A stretch of DNA of 64,000 nucleotides from Salvelinus alpinus (GCF_045679555.1 NC_092099.1:9284076-9348075), one strand, 5' to 3'; positions 13,001 through 26,924 are shown, numbered from the stretch's first letter. Notes: generated by a model from the sequence alone, not told the origin. Translations and numbers: made by a program.

Positions 13001-14478
13001 GACATGATAATTACACAAGGGTTGCCCTATAATGACTAATCACTATAAGCCCAAGGGTCATAGTTAACCCATCAATAGTTCCCCTCTCACCCTTTAACCT
13101 CACCCATCCTGCCCAAACCGCCCCTCTCTGACGGCTGTAGAAGATGACTAGTGAGGTCAAGGGTCATCGCAATGGACCCAGTCTCATCCAAGGGGGCAGA
13201 CTATGAGTGAAAAGTCCAGTCTGCGTCTCAATTGTGGTTGCTGTTATTGTATTGGGGGCATTTTTATAAGCTATCATCCAGAGCTCTCCCATGATGCTTA
13301 GAAGCACCAGTCACAGCAATGGCAGTCATGGCTTAGTCACTTGTATTCAAATAATATTTTTAAAGGGACTATATACTGTCTGGTTATCATAGTGTCCAGA
13401 TAGTCATTTGAACATTTTCTTAATCATGCTCAACAAAAGACATTCCATTTTGTTTTGTTTTTAATTGTTTTATCATGGGGCATTTTTTTCTTCTTCTCCT
13501 GCTTTTTATCCTCTCCTCAAAACCAGGCCTGAGGATTGTCTGTGGTTTATTTGAAGGGCCTGGTTGTTGGGTTTCTGCACTCTTCCTCCACCTCTGTAAC
13601 TTTCTCTGCATGGTTTGTGTGTCTGCATGCCTGTCTCTGTCCCTGTAACATATCTGCACAAGGAAAGAGCACTGAATGGACAGAAATACGTTTTTACTAC
13701 AGCATCGGGATTTGGGGACGAGAGCATGACACGGGAACTCGTTCTTTTGCTCCTCTGTTTTTTCAGGAGCGACGATGAGGAAGAACGACGCTCCCTGTTG
13801 GTCTGACAGATATGCTTTTTACCTGTGAAAAATTTCCAACAACAAACTGACTTTGAATATTTCACAACATCTTTATCTAGCACTTGTGACATACAGACAA
13901 TGGATTTTATTGTATTTATGTAGAAAAACTGTTTTAGGGAAACTAAAGACGGGAGACAACTGCATAGACCAAGTGATTTTTATTCTGGGGGGGGTGATAT
14001 AATTTGAGGTTGGGACGGGTTTTGTTTCGAGACATCTGGAGATATCAACGGGCTCTGTCCAGATGAATGGTCTATATCATCGTCAGGGTTGTCCATTCCA
14101 TTTCAGCCAGTAATATCTGTGACCACTGTGGTTTAAAAAAAAAAAAAAAGAACAGTTCTAGGTTTACAAAATGTATGACATGCATATTCTGTTTTTTTAA
14201 TTGTCTTTATCTCTCCATTGTTACAGAATAGTACTTTTTTTCCTGGGACCTTTCCTCTAACATTTTCTCTTTGACATCTACACTATAAAATCTAATGTTT
14301 TGGAAAAACCACTGTCTTGTTGTTATTTCCTGGGGGATATGGTCAGATGAGTGGTCTTTGGTTGAACAAAAAAGAAAAGGCTAAATGATTGTAATGCAAA
14401 CTCGAGGCCCATGTTGGATCATACATGAATCGTACTTGAGTCATGCACCCAGATACTCACAAACTTCAGATAGGACAT
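10089..14478 (+). other. Probable hdac4 3' UTR and downstream flank
   Basis: No further open frame with recognisable content follows the hdac4 stop. The stretch is low in identifiable repeats until the Tc1 fossil at 14480, as expected of a long class IIa HDAC 3' UTR. I found no AATAAA here. A variant ATTAAA at 11824-11829 is the nearest candidate signal, with others near 12816 and 12962. The true end of the transcript cannot be placed by eye. Confidence 0.45.
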
Positions 14479-14479
14479 A

Positions 14480-15973
14480 CAGTGCCTTCAGAAAGTATTC
14501 ACACCCCTTTTCCCTGAATTAAAAATGTATTGTGTCACTGATCTACACACAATACCCCATAATGTCAAAGTGGAATTTTGTTTATAGAACATTTAAGAAA
14601 TGTAGAAAAAATGTAAAGCTGAAATGTCTTGAGTCAGTAAGTATTCAACCCCTTTGTTATGGCACACCTAAATAAGTTCAGGAGTAAAAATGTGCTTAAC
14701 AAGTCACATAATAAGTTGCATGGACTCATTCAGTGTTCAAGAATATTGTTTTTTTTAATAACTAACACATCTCTGTACCTCACACATGCAATTATGTGTA
14801 AGGTCAATCAATCCAGTAGTGAATTTCAAGCACAGATTCAACCATAAAGACCAGGGAGGTTTGTCAATGCCTCACAAAGAAGATTCGTAGATATGTAAAA
14901 AATAAAGCAGATGCTGAATATCCCTTTGACCATGGTGAAGTTATTCATTAGGCTTTGAATGGTGTATCAATACACCCAGTCACCACAAAGATCCTTCCTA
15001 ACTCAGTTGCCGGAGAGGAAGGAAACCGCTCAGGGATTTCACCATGAGGCCTATGGGGACTTTAAAACAGAGTTTAATGGTTGTGATATGAGAAAACTGA
15101 GGATGGATCAACAGCATTGTAGTTACTCCACAATACTAACCTTAATGCCAGAGTGAAAAGAAGAAAGTCTGTACAGAATAAAAAATATTCCAAAACATGC
15201 AACAAGGCACTTAAGTAATACTGCAAAAAAATGTGGCAAAGAAATTTACTTTTTGTCCTGAATACAAAGCGTTATGTTTGGAGCAAATCCAACACATCAC
15301 TGAGAACCACTCTTCATATTTTCAAGAATGGTGGTGGCTGCATCATGTTATGGGTATGCTTGTCATCGGTAAGTACTAGGGAGAAATTGAATACAGCTAT
15401 TAGCACAGACAAAATCCTAGAAAACCTGGTTCAATTTGCTTTCCAACAGACACTGGGAGATAATTCATCTTTCAGTAGGACAATAACCAAAACACAAGGC
15501 CAAATCTACACTGTTGCTTACCAAGACAACATTGAATGTTACTGAGTGGCCTAGTTACAGTTTTGACTTAAATTGCCTTGAGAATCTATGGCAAGACTTC
15601 AAAATGGCTGTCTAGCAATGATCAACAATCAACTTGACAGAGCTTGAATTATTTAAACAATAATAATGAGAAAATATTGTACAATCCAGGTGTGAAAATC
15701 TCTTAGCGACTTACCCAAAAAGACTCACAGCTGTAATCACTGCCAAAGGTGCATCTACAAAGTATTGACTTGGGGGTGTGAATACTTCTGTAAATGAGAT
15801 ATTTCTGTATTTCTGTTTCATTTTCAATAAACATTTATAAAACATGTTTTCACTTAGTCATTATGGGGTATTATGTATAGATGGGTCAGAGAAAACAAAT
15901 CCATTTTGAATTCAGGCTGAAACACAAAATGTGAAGTAAGTCAAGGGGTATGAATACTTTCAGAAATGATAGT
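14480..15973. mobile_element. Tc1/mariner transposon fossil
   Basis: The left end CAGTGCCTTCAGAAAGTATT follows a TA. The right end carries the inverse AATACTTTCAGAAA, decayed at its tip near 15973. The inverted repeats run about 200 bp inward (CACAATACCCCATAATG near 14548 against CATTATGGGGTATTATG near 15861). Inside, + strand pieces of a Tc1 transposase can be seen: a KRYVWSKSNTSL-like stretch near 15270, GGGCIMLWVCLSS near 15335, and a decayed ending near 15735 (TCACAGCTGTAATCAC). Frames are broken throughout. Confidence 0.88.
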
Positions 15974-16406
15974 TCTATAATAAGTCAATTGTGTTGAGTT
16001 AACCCACAAAGTACATTCATAGAAGGCATAAACATCTGAGCATTTCTTAGCCGCTGTGATGTTGCAAGTCAGCTTTTTGTTGTTATAAATCTGTGACCAA
16101 GCAAATAGTAGAGGGACACGTTCAATATGCTGGAAGTGGTTAGTGAATGGCTAGGGGACATTTTTGACCCTGTCCCAGTGTATGAGAAAACACATTCCAA
16201 TCCACACTTCAACCAAAATATTTTGCTCTGATCTTGAAAACGAGGTGACACCCTGTGAATACTTACAAAATCGTTCTAGTACTGCAACTAAATAAACGTT
16301 ACGCTTCAGTATAGGAATACCTCCTTTCTCCCTTTAAAGTAATTCTAGATCTGAAAGGGATGAGTTGATGAAACCGAAAGCCAGAAACCTCTTTTTCACT
16401 TATCAG

Positions 16407-17288
16407 TAACCCTTTATATTAATATCCCTTAATAAACCATCTATTAATCATTTGTAAATGTCAATAAGCAATCTCTAAATAGTCATTTACGCACTTATAA
16501 ACACTTCAATTATTTATTAGACTTAAGACAAGGTGTTTGATCATAATGTGTTCACAATTTGTATGTGGTTTATAATTTAAACCAGTTATAAAGTAGTTAT
16601 TGTCAACTCGTAAGATGATTGATTGATTTTACTCACCATTTAAATGCATATACATGTATTTATATATTTCATGAATGGGATATTTATTCAGTGTTAATGA
16701 TTGTATTTGTACATGTGAGCACATGCACTTACTAATACATCAGTTGATGATTAATGTAGATTCTTGTAACAAACTTCTTTTACCATTAGGTTATTTTTAG
16801 CCATTGGTGGAGCATCAAGTACTGTCTACTAATATGGGCAGCTGTTGGAGTAACAAGTCATTTATAAACGTTTATAAAGTATATATAGTGTACCCTTTAG
16901 ATTAGGGGCTGCAAAATCGTTTATTCATAACTAGTAAACGGTTATAAGGATCTACCTTAATCATCAACTAATATGTTAGTAAGTGCATGTATATTCAGAT
17001 TTTCAAATGCACTAATGTTAATAAATAACCCATTCATGACATAACTGATTAAAAGTACATTATTAATCATTTACAAATCGTGAACATACTATGATCAAAC
17101 ACTTTACTAATTACAGTACAAATCATGAATAATTACTTTAAAATTGTGTTTTTAAATACGTAAATTACTATTTAGAGATTACTTATTGTCATTTACAAAT
17201 GTAGGAATAATGATTCATAAATGGTAAGTAAACTCTTTACAAACTGTTTATGAATGGTTTATTAACCGACCATAATATAAATTGTTAG
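16407..17288. mobile_element. Foldback element, about 880 bp, near-palindromic
   Basis: The left arm (TAACCCTTTATATTAATAT, then AATAAACCATCTATTAATCA, then GCAATCTCTAAATAG) is matched in reverse complement by the right arm (CTATTTAGAGATTACTTATT, then GAATGGTTTATTAACC, then ATAATATAAATTGTTA). The inner parts also mirror each other: CACTTACTAATACATCAGTT near 16725 against AACTAATATGTTAGTAAGTG near 16968. No coding sequence was seen. Confidence 0.75.
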
Positions 17289-18065
17289 CTACTTAGGGAA
17301 TCCCTTACAGATCAGTGACTACCTCAAGGAAGGTCAGATGGAAGGATGCATCTCTACATTATTGGAACAGGCCCCAGAATCCTACAGTAGGTATTTAGTA
17401 TACTGAAGAGAGCAGCTCCCTTGACCGTACTGCCATGTGCACTAGCAGTAGAGGCTTAAGGCGTCCACATGGTTCCCAGCCTAAACAGTTAGGAACAGTT
17501 TGTGCACATATTATGACAACTATTTTGTGAAGTTTTTTCTTTGGCTTGGTCTTCGGCAGGGTTTTTTTCAGTTGTTCGTGCACAATTCTCGAGGCAAGCC
17601 GAAGTCAGTAGCCGAAGTCTACGCCCCTTCTTCGGTGACAGGAAACAGTAGGGATTCTTCAATTAAGTGTTTGTTGTCACTCAACGAGAGATTAATAATT
17701 TTCATGCTAATTTCTTCACTTGAGAAATACTGAACCAAACATCTTAGTTAAAATTGCGCGACTATGAGCTCCTTGGAAAAACGTCAAAATTAATCAGAGA
17801 TTTATTTAGTTATCAGATTCATTGTGGCTACGGCGTCTCAAAATGGACAGTATTGCAGTTTTTTTTCAAATTTTTTTTAAATCAACGTTTTTGTAAGGGA
17901 GTATGCGAGCACACTCGTTCGATTCGCGTAGCCAAGTTCGGCTAGGTGCCAGCCGAACTGAAGCATGCTGATGCCTTTAGGCCCTAGGCTTCACAGTAGC
18001 CACAAGCAGGCTTAGCCACCCATTTGGACGAGTCAAAGGTCAACCCCAGTGTCCAAATAAACACA

Positions 18066-19620
18066 AGATTGTCTGTGTTTGGAGTGGGTTGGGGGGGGGG
18101 GGGACGTTAATACAACACTCCAAACAAAAACAGATCCAAGCCTGCTACTGATCAGTCAAACACAGTAAAAGTACCACTGTACTTCCACTTCCACTGTTGT
18201 ACGGTCTTCCTTAGTCTTCCCCTGCCTAAATGCAAACAATGTCTCTGGTGTCACAGTGGAAGTGATGTTTGAATATTCATAAATCAACAGGGTTGGAGTA
18301 CAGTAATGTGGCAAAGGCAAAGAGACCTGGACAAGTCTCGAGCACCTCTACAGGACCATAGCAAACTGAGATGTGAGTGACAATATTGACCATCTCACAA
18401 GATGTGAAAGAGACCTGTCAGGAGACCAATGAGACTAACAAAGCCGACATGAAAGCGAAATCATGCACTCCTATTTTAGGGGTCCTGGGTCGCTAAGACG
18501 AGGTAACAACCAACTGTGCTCCCAGCACGCAGACCGACCGTCTCGCTGTCAACTCCAAACGTCCCATTGATTACTTTGCGTCGTCCCACACTGCAGGCGG
18601 CTGATCTCTGCGACCCTTGAACGTCAAAGAAGGGGCAGGGTTCTTCCCCCTTGAGTTACGACACATCTTGGAACCTCTCCTATGGCCAGCCCACAAAATC
18701 CAAAATGGTCGCTGCTTTCCCACAACAAAACTCCCCAGAAGGCAGGGCCATTGGTTGGCAGAAAACCCCCGGAAAACCCCCAGCTATTTTCCACCTCATA
18801 CCACAATGACAGTCCCATCTGTGGTGGTTATCACTCCCTCTCCCTCTCTCTCGCTCTCTTTCCCCCTCTCTCTCTCGCTCTCTCTCTACCCATCTTCCTG
18901 CCTCCCCGTGTCAGTTCGCTCTGTCATTACCAGTTCCCATATTATAAAAGGCCTCGTATCTGAATGTGGCTCATCATTCCCACATCATTTTTAATTGCAG
19001 GCCTGAGTGGCCGTGGTGGCTATGGATAAGGTCGAGGACAGCTGGGGGATGACAAGCGCTGAAAATTACAGATCACAGTTATCGGAAACCCTAACCATGT
19101 GACCTACAGGCAATAAGGATGGCGTATTTATGACAGGGGCCCCAGCGGCGAAATTCAAGTATCTTGTCCTTCGCAAACACACACACACATAAATGCACAC
19201 ACACACTGCTCCCCATGGGACAATAAGGAAGGATTTGTTATGTAAGTTATATGGTGCGTCAGGCCAGAGGAACAGAAGGGATGGGCCTCCAGGTCACAGT
19301 GACCGGGTGAAGATGGAACTAGTATCGCAGCTCTGTCCTGTCTCACACACACATTGCTCTCTTACTGGGCAAGAGCTGAATGGGACAGTGTTTAATGTGA
19401 GACGCTTCTCCAATGGTTGTTTTTTCCCAATGTGTGTGTGTGTGTGTGTCCTCACAAGGATAGTAGAACAAGAAAGACTTAAGACAAGTTGGGACATTTT
19501 GCCAGTCCCCACAAGGAAAGGGCAATTTTAGGGTTAGAAGTTAGGGTTTGGGCTTAAGGTTATGGTTAGGGTTAAGGATTTTGAATGGGAACCAATTGTT
19601 TGATCCCCACATGGATAATA
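18066..19620. other. Intergenic stretch with simple repeats
   Basis: Holds a G-run (about 18090), a CT-rich tract (about 18835-18890), short CA/TG tracts and, at 19527-19580, imperfect TTAGGGTT-like repeats. The sentence-like unit CCCCACA.GGATA.TA.AACAAG occurs near 19450 and again near 19605, suggesting the two ends of an old element. No gene is supported. Confidence 0.4.
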
Positions 19621-19623
19621 AAA

Positions 19624-19626
<3 letters not shown>

Positions 19627-19714
<88 letters not shown>

Positions 19715-19746
19715 ATCTGTGTGTGTTTGGGTGTGTGTGTGTGTGT
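19627..19746. repeat. Compound microsatellite (GT)n-(GCGT)n-(GT)n
   Basis: Pure GT to about 19671, then eleven or so GCGT units to about 19713, then interrupted GT to 19746. No coding meaning. Confidence 0.95.
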
Positions 19747-21777
19747 CCTCACGCTTCTTCTCAGGGGTGGCTCAACACTAGACTAAACACACAGCAAGAG
19801 AAGCAAACCCCACACCACTTTTCAAATACACAGCACGGACCATCAGACCCCTAACATTGCCAATGGAAGCACACAGTACATTGCATGGTGCCACTCCCAA
19901 AATTATTAAACGGGGAAGTTTCACCCAAATTCTATTGTTATAAAGTCGATCTCCACTAGACCATATATGCATGTAAAAATGCATTTACAATGATGCCGTT
20001 ACATGCCAGAAGAATGTCATGCAAAAACCTACAATTGTTACATATTTGAGTTTCACTTGTCTTCAGGAATTAATGTCTTTCTCCTCGGGACATTCAAATG
20101 TTTTCCCTGCATCTTCCTTTTTGAGAGACTTCAGAAGTAGCCCACAGTGCTAAAGCCATATTTTTCACATGAACTCTCCACACACATCTTCTGTAGGCAC
20201 ACACAGAGCCAAACTTACCTCAATTTATGCCTGTTGTGTAAAACCAAAATATACAGGCGACCTATCACCTTCCTGCTCTATGAGATAAAAAAAAATTGAA
20301 CATGCGAGAGAAAGGAGGGGGGGGAAGGGCTTTACCCCCTCCGAGTAGTTTTAATTTTAGCTCGGCTCAGATCATTGGCACCACAATTCCCCCAGGCAGG
20401 AGTAACCTTGTTAAAGAGACTGTATGTTTTATCCTATAGGCTCCACATGAGGAACACATTACCACATGCATTTGTTACACACACACACACACACACTCGT
20501 CCAACACACACACTCACACACGTCCAACACTCCCACAGCACACGCACATCCCAAACTAAACAAAGTTGTGGTTTGCTTTAACAACAGCTATAATGATGAT
20601 CCGGAAGGAACTGTCTCCAATTGTGCTTGTGAAGGTAATTACTGTGTTAGTCATCCTACTTCTGTTATTAATATTTCAAACTTTTAAAAGTTGACTGCAA
20701 ACTATTCATGTTAAACTATTCATTCATGGGTTTTTTCCCCCCCAATTGACCATTGAACTGCTGCGCATATTGTAGATTGTCATTGAACATTTGACCTTCA
20801 GAGGTATGACGACACAATGCAAGTTAATGCCAAAGACAAACTGACCATGTCACCTTATGATGCTCTGTTATTTAATTCACACTGGCTGAAAGAGGAGCAT
20901 CATCTATTCAAGTTGGCTGTGTGTCTTGTTCTCTTTGTCCTTTGTATCGCAATAGATGTTATCTAGATATAAGCTCATAGAAGGATGTTACCCGTCTTTC
21001 ACAATAATAACCATGTCAACGCATTGTAGGAAATACATGATCTAGTAGATGTGCTTTACGCGCAGTACTGTGAAAGGACTGACGGTCAGAATATTAATGG
21101 TTTCATTCTTCTTGCTTGGAATGATGAGATAAGAGAGACAAAATATTTTAACCTCATCTCTACAGGAATACATTGTTGCTTATTTCAACCAGCTACCACT
21201 AGGGGGAGGAGACACACACACACACGGACTGTATTGTTCACTAACCACTTACTATCATCCTGTATCAGTTAACACTGAACTGTGAAGGACATAATTGGTG
21301 AACAGCATGGAATGAGAGAAGGGGAGAGTGAACACAGAGTGAGATAGTGAGAGCTTGGGGGGAAACACGGAGAAAGAGGGAAGAGGAGAGTGAGTGAGTG
21401 AGCGAGCTCGTGGGAGAGGGAGAGAGTATGGCAGGATGAGAGAGAGAGAGCGAGAGAGAGAGAGCGCATGGCAGGAGAAAAGGACAGAGTGAGTGAGAGC
21501 GTGGGCTCCTGTGGTAGCCTGACCTGTGCTGACCCCTGGTGACCCCGGGGTCAGAACCTGTACTAATGAAGAGGAAAGTGGTGTGCAAACATGTCACAGT
21601 GAGGGGCTGGGCCTGGGGCCAGATCAAGTTTCAGCCACAGAGGTGACCGGGATCAAGGCCTTCTGTTTAAACTGTTACAAATCACACAGGCTGGACACAC
21701 AAGTCCAGCTCTGACCATAAACAGAGACTGCAGTGAGTTACTGCACCAATGGTGGAATATATAGGTGGAATTCAAAT

Positions 21778-23095
21778 AAAATCAAATGATATTTTATTTG
21801 TCACATGCGCCGAATACAACAGATGTAGACCTTACAGTGAAATGCTTACTTACAGCCCTTAACCAACAATGCAGTTTTAAGAAAAATACAAAAAATATAT
21901 ATAACAGAAATAAAAGTAACAAATAATTCAACAGCAGCAGTAAAATAACAATAGTGAGACTATATACAGGGGGTACCTGTACAGAGTCAATGTGCGGGGG
22001 CACCGATGTCGAGGTAATATGTACATGTACGTAGAGTTAAAGTGACTATTAAAGTGACTATGTATAGATAATAACAGAGAGTAGCAGCAGCGTAAAATGG
22101 GGGGGGGGGCATTTGGGTAGCCATTTGATTAGATGTTCAGGAGTCTTATGGCTTGAGGGTAGAAGCTGTTTAGAAGCATCTTGGACCTAGACTTGGCGCT
22201 CTGGTACCGCTTGCCATGCGGTAGCAGAGAAAACAGTCTATGACTAGCGTGGCTGGAGTCTTTGACAATTTCTAGGACCTTCCTCTGACACCGCCTGGTA
22301 TAGAAGTTATGGATGGCAGGAAGCTTTGCCCCAGTGATGTACTGGAGCGCACACACTACCCTTTGTAGTTCCTTGCGGTCGGAGGCCGAGCAGATGCCAT
22401 ACCAGGCAGTGACGCAACCAGTCAGGATGCTCTCAATGGTGCAGCCGTAGAACCTTTCGAGGATCTGAGGACCCATGCCAAATATTTGGGTAGCCATTAC
22501 ATTTGGGTAGCCATTTGATTAGATGTTCAGGAGTCTTATGGCTTGAGGGTAGAAGCTGTTTAGAAGCATCTTGGACCTAGACTTGGCGCTCTGGTACCGC
22601 TTGCCATGCGGTAGCAGAGAAAACAGTCTATGACTAGCGTGGCTGGAGTCTTTGACAATTTCTAGGACCTTCCTCTGACACCGCCTGGTATAGAAGTTAT
22701 GGATGGCAGGAAGCTTTGCCCCAGTGATGTACTGGAGCGCACACACTACCCTTTGTAGTTCCTTGCGGTCGGAGGCCGAGCAGATGCCATACCAGGCAGT
22801 GACGCAACCAGTCAGGATGCTCTCAATGGTGCAGCCGTAGAACCTTTCGAGGATCTGAGGACCCATGCCAAATATTTTCAGTCTCCTGAGGGGGAATAGG
22901 TTTTGTCGTGCCCTCTTCACAACTGTCTTGGTATGCTTGGACCATGTTAGTTATGTGGACACCAAGGAACTTGAAATTCTCAACCTGCTCCACTACAGCC
23001 CCGTAGATGAGAAATAGGGGCGTGCTCGGTCCTCCTTTTCCTGTAGTCCACAATCATCTTCTCTTGATCACGTTGAGGGAGAGATTGCCAGGACA
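21778..23095 (-). mobile_element. 5'-truncated L2/CR1-like LINE with an internal tandem duplication
   Basis: Minus-strand 3' end of the same LINE family seen at 6650-8790. The coding tail reads ERFYGCTIESILTGCVTAW, SASDRKELQRVV, then FYPQAIRLLNI. The non-coding 3' end, about 21778-22100, contains the TTTGTCACATGCGCCGAATA tail common to this family. A segment of about 376 bp is present twice at a 390-bp spacing (22111-22486 and 22501-22876). The 5' part is missing. Confidence 0.88.
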
Positions 23096-23747
23096 ACAAC
23101 TGGAGGGCAAAGGGGATAGGATATGTTCCCTAGCGTATTATGATTTTTTTCAACATTTTCTAATTGTGTGAGTGTATGTGTGTGTGTACTGGTACGTGTG
23201 TGTGTGCATGTCTAGTTAGCACTTGAAACTATGCCGTCCTCTAAGCAAGAGTGTGTGTGGGACCAGAGGGCCCAGGTGTCTGAAAAGAAACCACACTATT
23301 AAACCCACTTAAAAGACTGACAAACAGAAACCAAACTCCCAGGCTGAGGCCTTGAGCTGGAAGGCCACTTCAGTTCAGTCCGGTGGGTTATTTCCCCAAT
23401 GGCTTCCTGGCCCGCATTGGCATTCCTCCACCACTGCCTTTTTACAGCCATCTTTACAACCACTTTAGTGTTCTTAACCCATTTTCTTGTCCAGTTTAAT
23501 TCCTCCACTCGGAGAGCCGGGCGGAAATCTCCCTGTGGTGGAATGGAGTGAGAGGGGAGGGGCGGGGATGTGGAGTGGTGAAGAGGGGGAGGTTTGGCAC
23601 TCCAAAGGATGAAGGGGGAAGGTGGCTTAGGGGAGACACAGGGACAGAATAGAATGGGACACACGCTTGCACACACACAAACCACACACACCTCCTGTTG
23701 TGCTTGGACGGTGGGAAAAGAAATACTCTGTAGCGACACCTCTATTG

Positions 23748-24082
23748 CAGGGATTATCAACTAGATTCAGTCGCGGGTCGTTTTTTTCTGGAGCGGATGG
23801 TCAGGGTGCAATTACAAATAGTTTGTAGACTGCAAATTGACCGCAAGAAGCACAAACAGATATGTTTGACTAAAATATAATCATTTTAAGCCTTGCTTAT
23901 TTGAATACGATCTTATGTGTCTCTCTCTATTATGTGTGAGAATACTTGGAAACAGATTTCTTAAGTTAAAATCACTTTCCTGATTTCCTGGTGTTTTTAC
24001 AGTCTTTAATGTAAAAAAGAAAAAAGCTCAGAAAGCTTGCGGGGCCAAATTCGTCCCACGGGCCGCCAGTTGGGGAACCCTG
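23748..24082. mobile_element. hAT-type MITE with 8-bp target duplication
   Basis: 335 bp beginning CAGGGATTATCAACTAG and ending CCAGTTGGGGAACCCTG, inverted repeats of about 17 bp with mismatches. It is flanked by CTCTATTG (23740-23747) and CTCTACTG (24083-24090), an 8-bp duplication with one difference. No coding capacity. Confidence 0.88.
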
Positions 24083-26240
24083 CTCTACTGGGTGAGAGCA
24101 AGAAGAGAAAGAGGGAGGGATGGGAGGAGGATGGAAGATGGAGGATGGTTAGGGATCCAGTGTTTGGAGCTCCCTCCCTGGTCATCTCATCCATCCATCT
24201 CTCTGGACTCCTCCACTCTTCTGTGCTCAAAGCCCAGTTTCCAGTACCTCATCACTTATCCCTTGCTCTGACAAATGACAGGAGATTTGCTGAAGACTCT
24301 GTTTTCCGATAGAGTGCTAACCTCAGTTTGTAGGGGTGTTTATGTACAATGTAAGCAAGCCCCACCTGGCTAACACACTGCGCCACACACACGCCACACA
24401 CACACACACAGATTTTATACACTATCGTGCCGACCCAAACACAGCTTAGATTACTTCTCACATTGTCCTTTTCTCCACAGTTCCAGCAACTATGGTGGGT
24501 GCGTAACCAGGCCAACTCAGCTTGGTTTGGCTCAGTTTGGAAAAAGCCCTATAAGCATGTGGATTCACACTCTGAAAAATATGACTTTTTGGCCTGTCTT
24601 ACAATGAGTGAGGCGACACTGACCTCACACACACACGACTGTCAAAGTACTAACACATCACCTTAACGACATAACGGCTGTCACAACATACCACCATGGT
24701 AGAGACAATCACCTGCCATGTTACACAACGCTCTCATAACAGATGGCACAAAAAACACATGACCGTATTAAGTCAGCTGACAATGGTATTACTCATGTTA
24801 TGTCATGTAATAGCATTCTCGTGACAGCTTTATCACATGGTAAAGCGCGAATGTCAAAGTTAGAGAAGTAGCTCCTTCCATCCTTCTGTTGTGATGACAT
24901 GCTTAGGGCCATCTGCAGTGCCGAGTGCAGAATACTACTCTCTACACATGGGTGCAGCGTATACCTCCCCCCCCCCCCCCCACAGGCCCTGGTCAGATGA
25001 TGAGGGCCCTCTTTGTAGGGGATCAAAGTATTACCGATCCTGATTAAGGACGGGAAGGGAGGAGAAGAGAGGAGGACGAGGAGGAGAAACTCTGTCTATT
25101 CCCTTTTGGCCACGGGGGCGTCACGTTCCATGTTTTGAGCTGCGTCCCTGGATTTGTGTGATTATTGTTCACACTAATCAGGATCTACTTAAATGGGAAT
25201 CATAAACAGTACAAGCTAGGCTGAGTTTGTGCCCATATGTCAAAATGATGCCTGGCAGGGTTAGTGGACTGTATAGGCCCAGCCTAGTACTGTAGTAACC
25301 GGTGCACCAAACGCTGTGCACCTCTACTCTCACATACTCATGAAATTCATTTACAAAAATACTACCACTAACTACTATAATTCTAATAATAATCTTCATC
25401 GTCATCATCATAGCAGCACTTTAAACCCCACTTGTTTTGTTTGTAAAAGCTGAAGCCAATTCTACATATTTAGGCCTTTGGTAGAGTCAAATGGTTTCTC
25501 TATTTCCTCCAATAATGACAGTGTATGCCCATTTATATTCTGACTCACACACTCAGCCCTCTTGACTCATTCCATAGCAAGCAAGCATGCGAGGTCGGGT
25601 CGACACCATGGCAGTTGCAGCTGACTTTGAGCTTTACCACACCAAAAAAACGCTTCAGTCATGCCGCACCAACCCCCCCAATGGTAAAGTAACCTTAGCA
25701 TTTCAGCGACCCTGCTGAACATGAAATCCTATTTGAGGCGCACACAGCATAAACCTTTGCTTTATCCCTTTTACTGCAAATTAAAATTTTGTAGCTTTTT
25801 CCGTCTGATTTTACAGGAAACATCTGGGGCTCTCGCGCTGCTGGAGCAGTAGGCCCCGGGCGATTTCCCATGTTGCTTGGCTGTGAGCGCGCGGGATAAT
25901 GAGCCGTTATCAAACGCGCAGCCGATGGCCGAACTAGGTCGAAATATACCTGGCATAGGCCTACTCAGATCTCCACCTGGACCTCGTCCAAGACTACCCA
26001 CGACTACAATGCATGGTCAACCAACAAGACTGTAGCCTAATACCGTTTTCAAATGAGCTCATTGGCCTAAACATGACTTTCTTGAATTTGATTTGTTCAA
26101 CTTTTTAGTGCAAGAAAATAGCCCTAATATAATAAATGATCTAACATTTGATGTTGAAAATACATTTTGTCGAGTTTTCAAATTCATAGCTTATAGTTGC
26201 CTATACTATGCTAAGAATCGTTTCACACTTGCAAGATATG

Positions 26241-26656
26241 AAATGCATAGACCTCTAGGCTACTTGGATATAGGCTATCCATTCATTAACTCTTACACTA
26301 TTAAATATTAAATGCATAGACCTCTAGGCTACTTGGTTATAGGCTATCCATTCATTAACTCTTACACTATTAAATATTAAATGCATAGACCTCTAGGCTA
26401 CTTGGATATAGGCTATCCATTCATACATTATTCTACACTGTTGAATATGAAATGCATAGACCTCTAGGCTACTTGGATATAGGCTATCCATTCATACATT
26501 ATTCTACACTGTTGAATATGAAATGCATAGACCTCTAGGCTACTTGGATATAGGCTATCCATTCATAAACTCTACTACACTATTAAATATTAAATGCATA
26601 GACCTCTAGGCTACTTGGATATAGGCTATCCATTCATAAATTATTCTACACTGTTG
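26241..26656. repeat. 69-71-bp tandem repeat, six copies
   Basis: Units start with AAATGCATAGACCTCTAGGC at 26241, 26310, 26379, 26450, 26521 and 26592. The first two are 69 bp and the later ones 71 bp. Two variants exist: CATTAACTCTTACACTATTA and CATACATTATTCTACACTG. Copies three to five differ by only a few bases. Confidence 0.95.
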
Positions 26657-26924
26657 CATGAACTTCCATACCTGACTTGTTCCAGGGTTTAATCAATAAG
26701 TCACTTAATACCACATAACATGTAGCATTTAATTGCCACTTTATATCTGATTGCAACCAGAACCACATATATTCAAATTCTTCATACAGATTGCAAAACG
26801 ATGCAGCCCTCCAGGCTTAAATTATACATAATTGTAAGATAGACAAAACATTATTTCAAAGAAGGCTAAACATCTGTGCTATCGTTAAATTACATATCGA
26901 TATTATATTGATAATTATTAACAG

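Noticed and set aside
19527-19580. Interstitial telomere (TTAGGG)n
   Set aside because: Units are irregular and short; more likely the common GGGTTA-rich part of an interspersed repeat. The same holds for 60885-60930.
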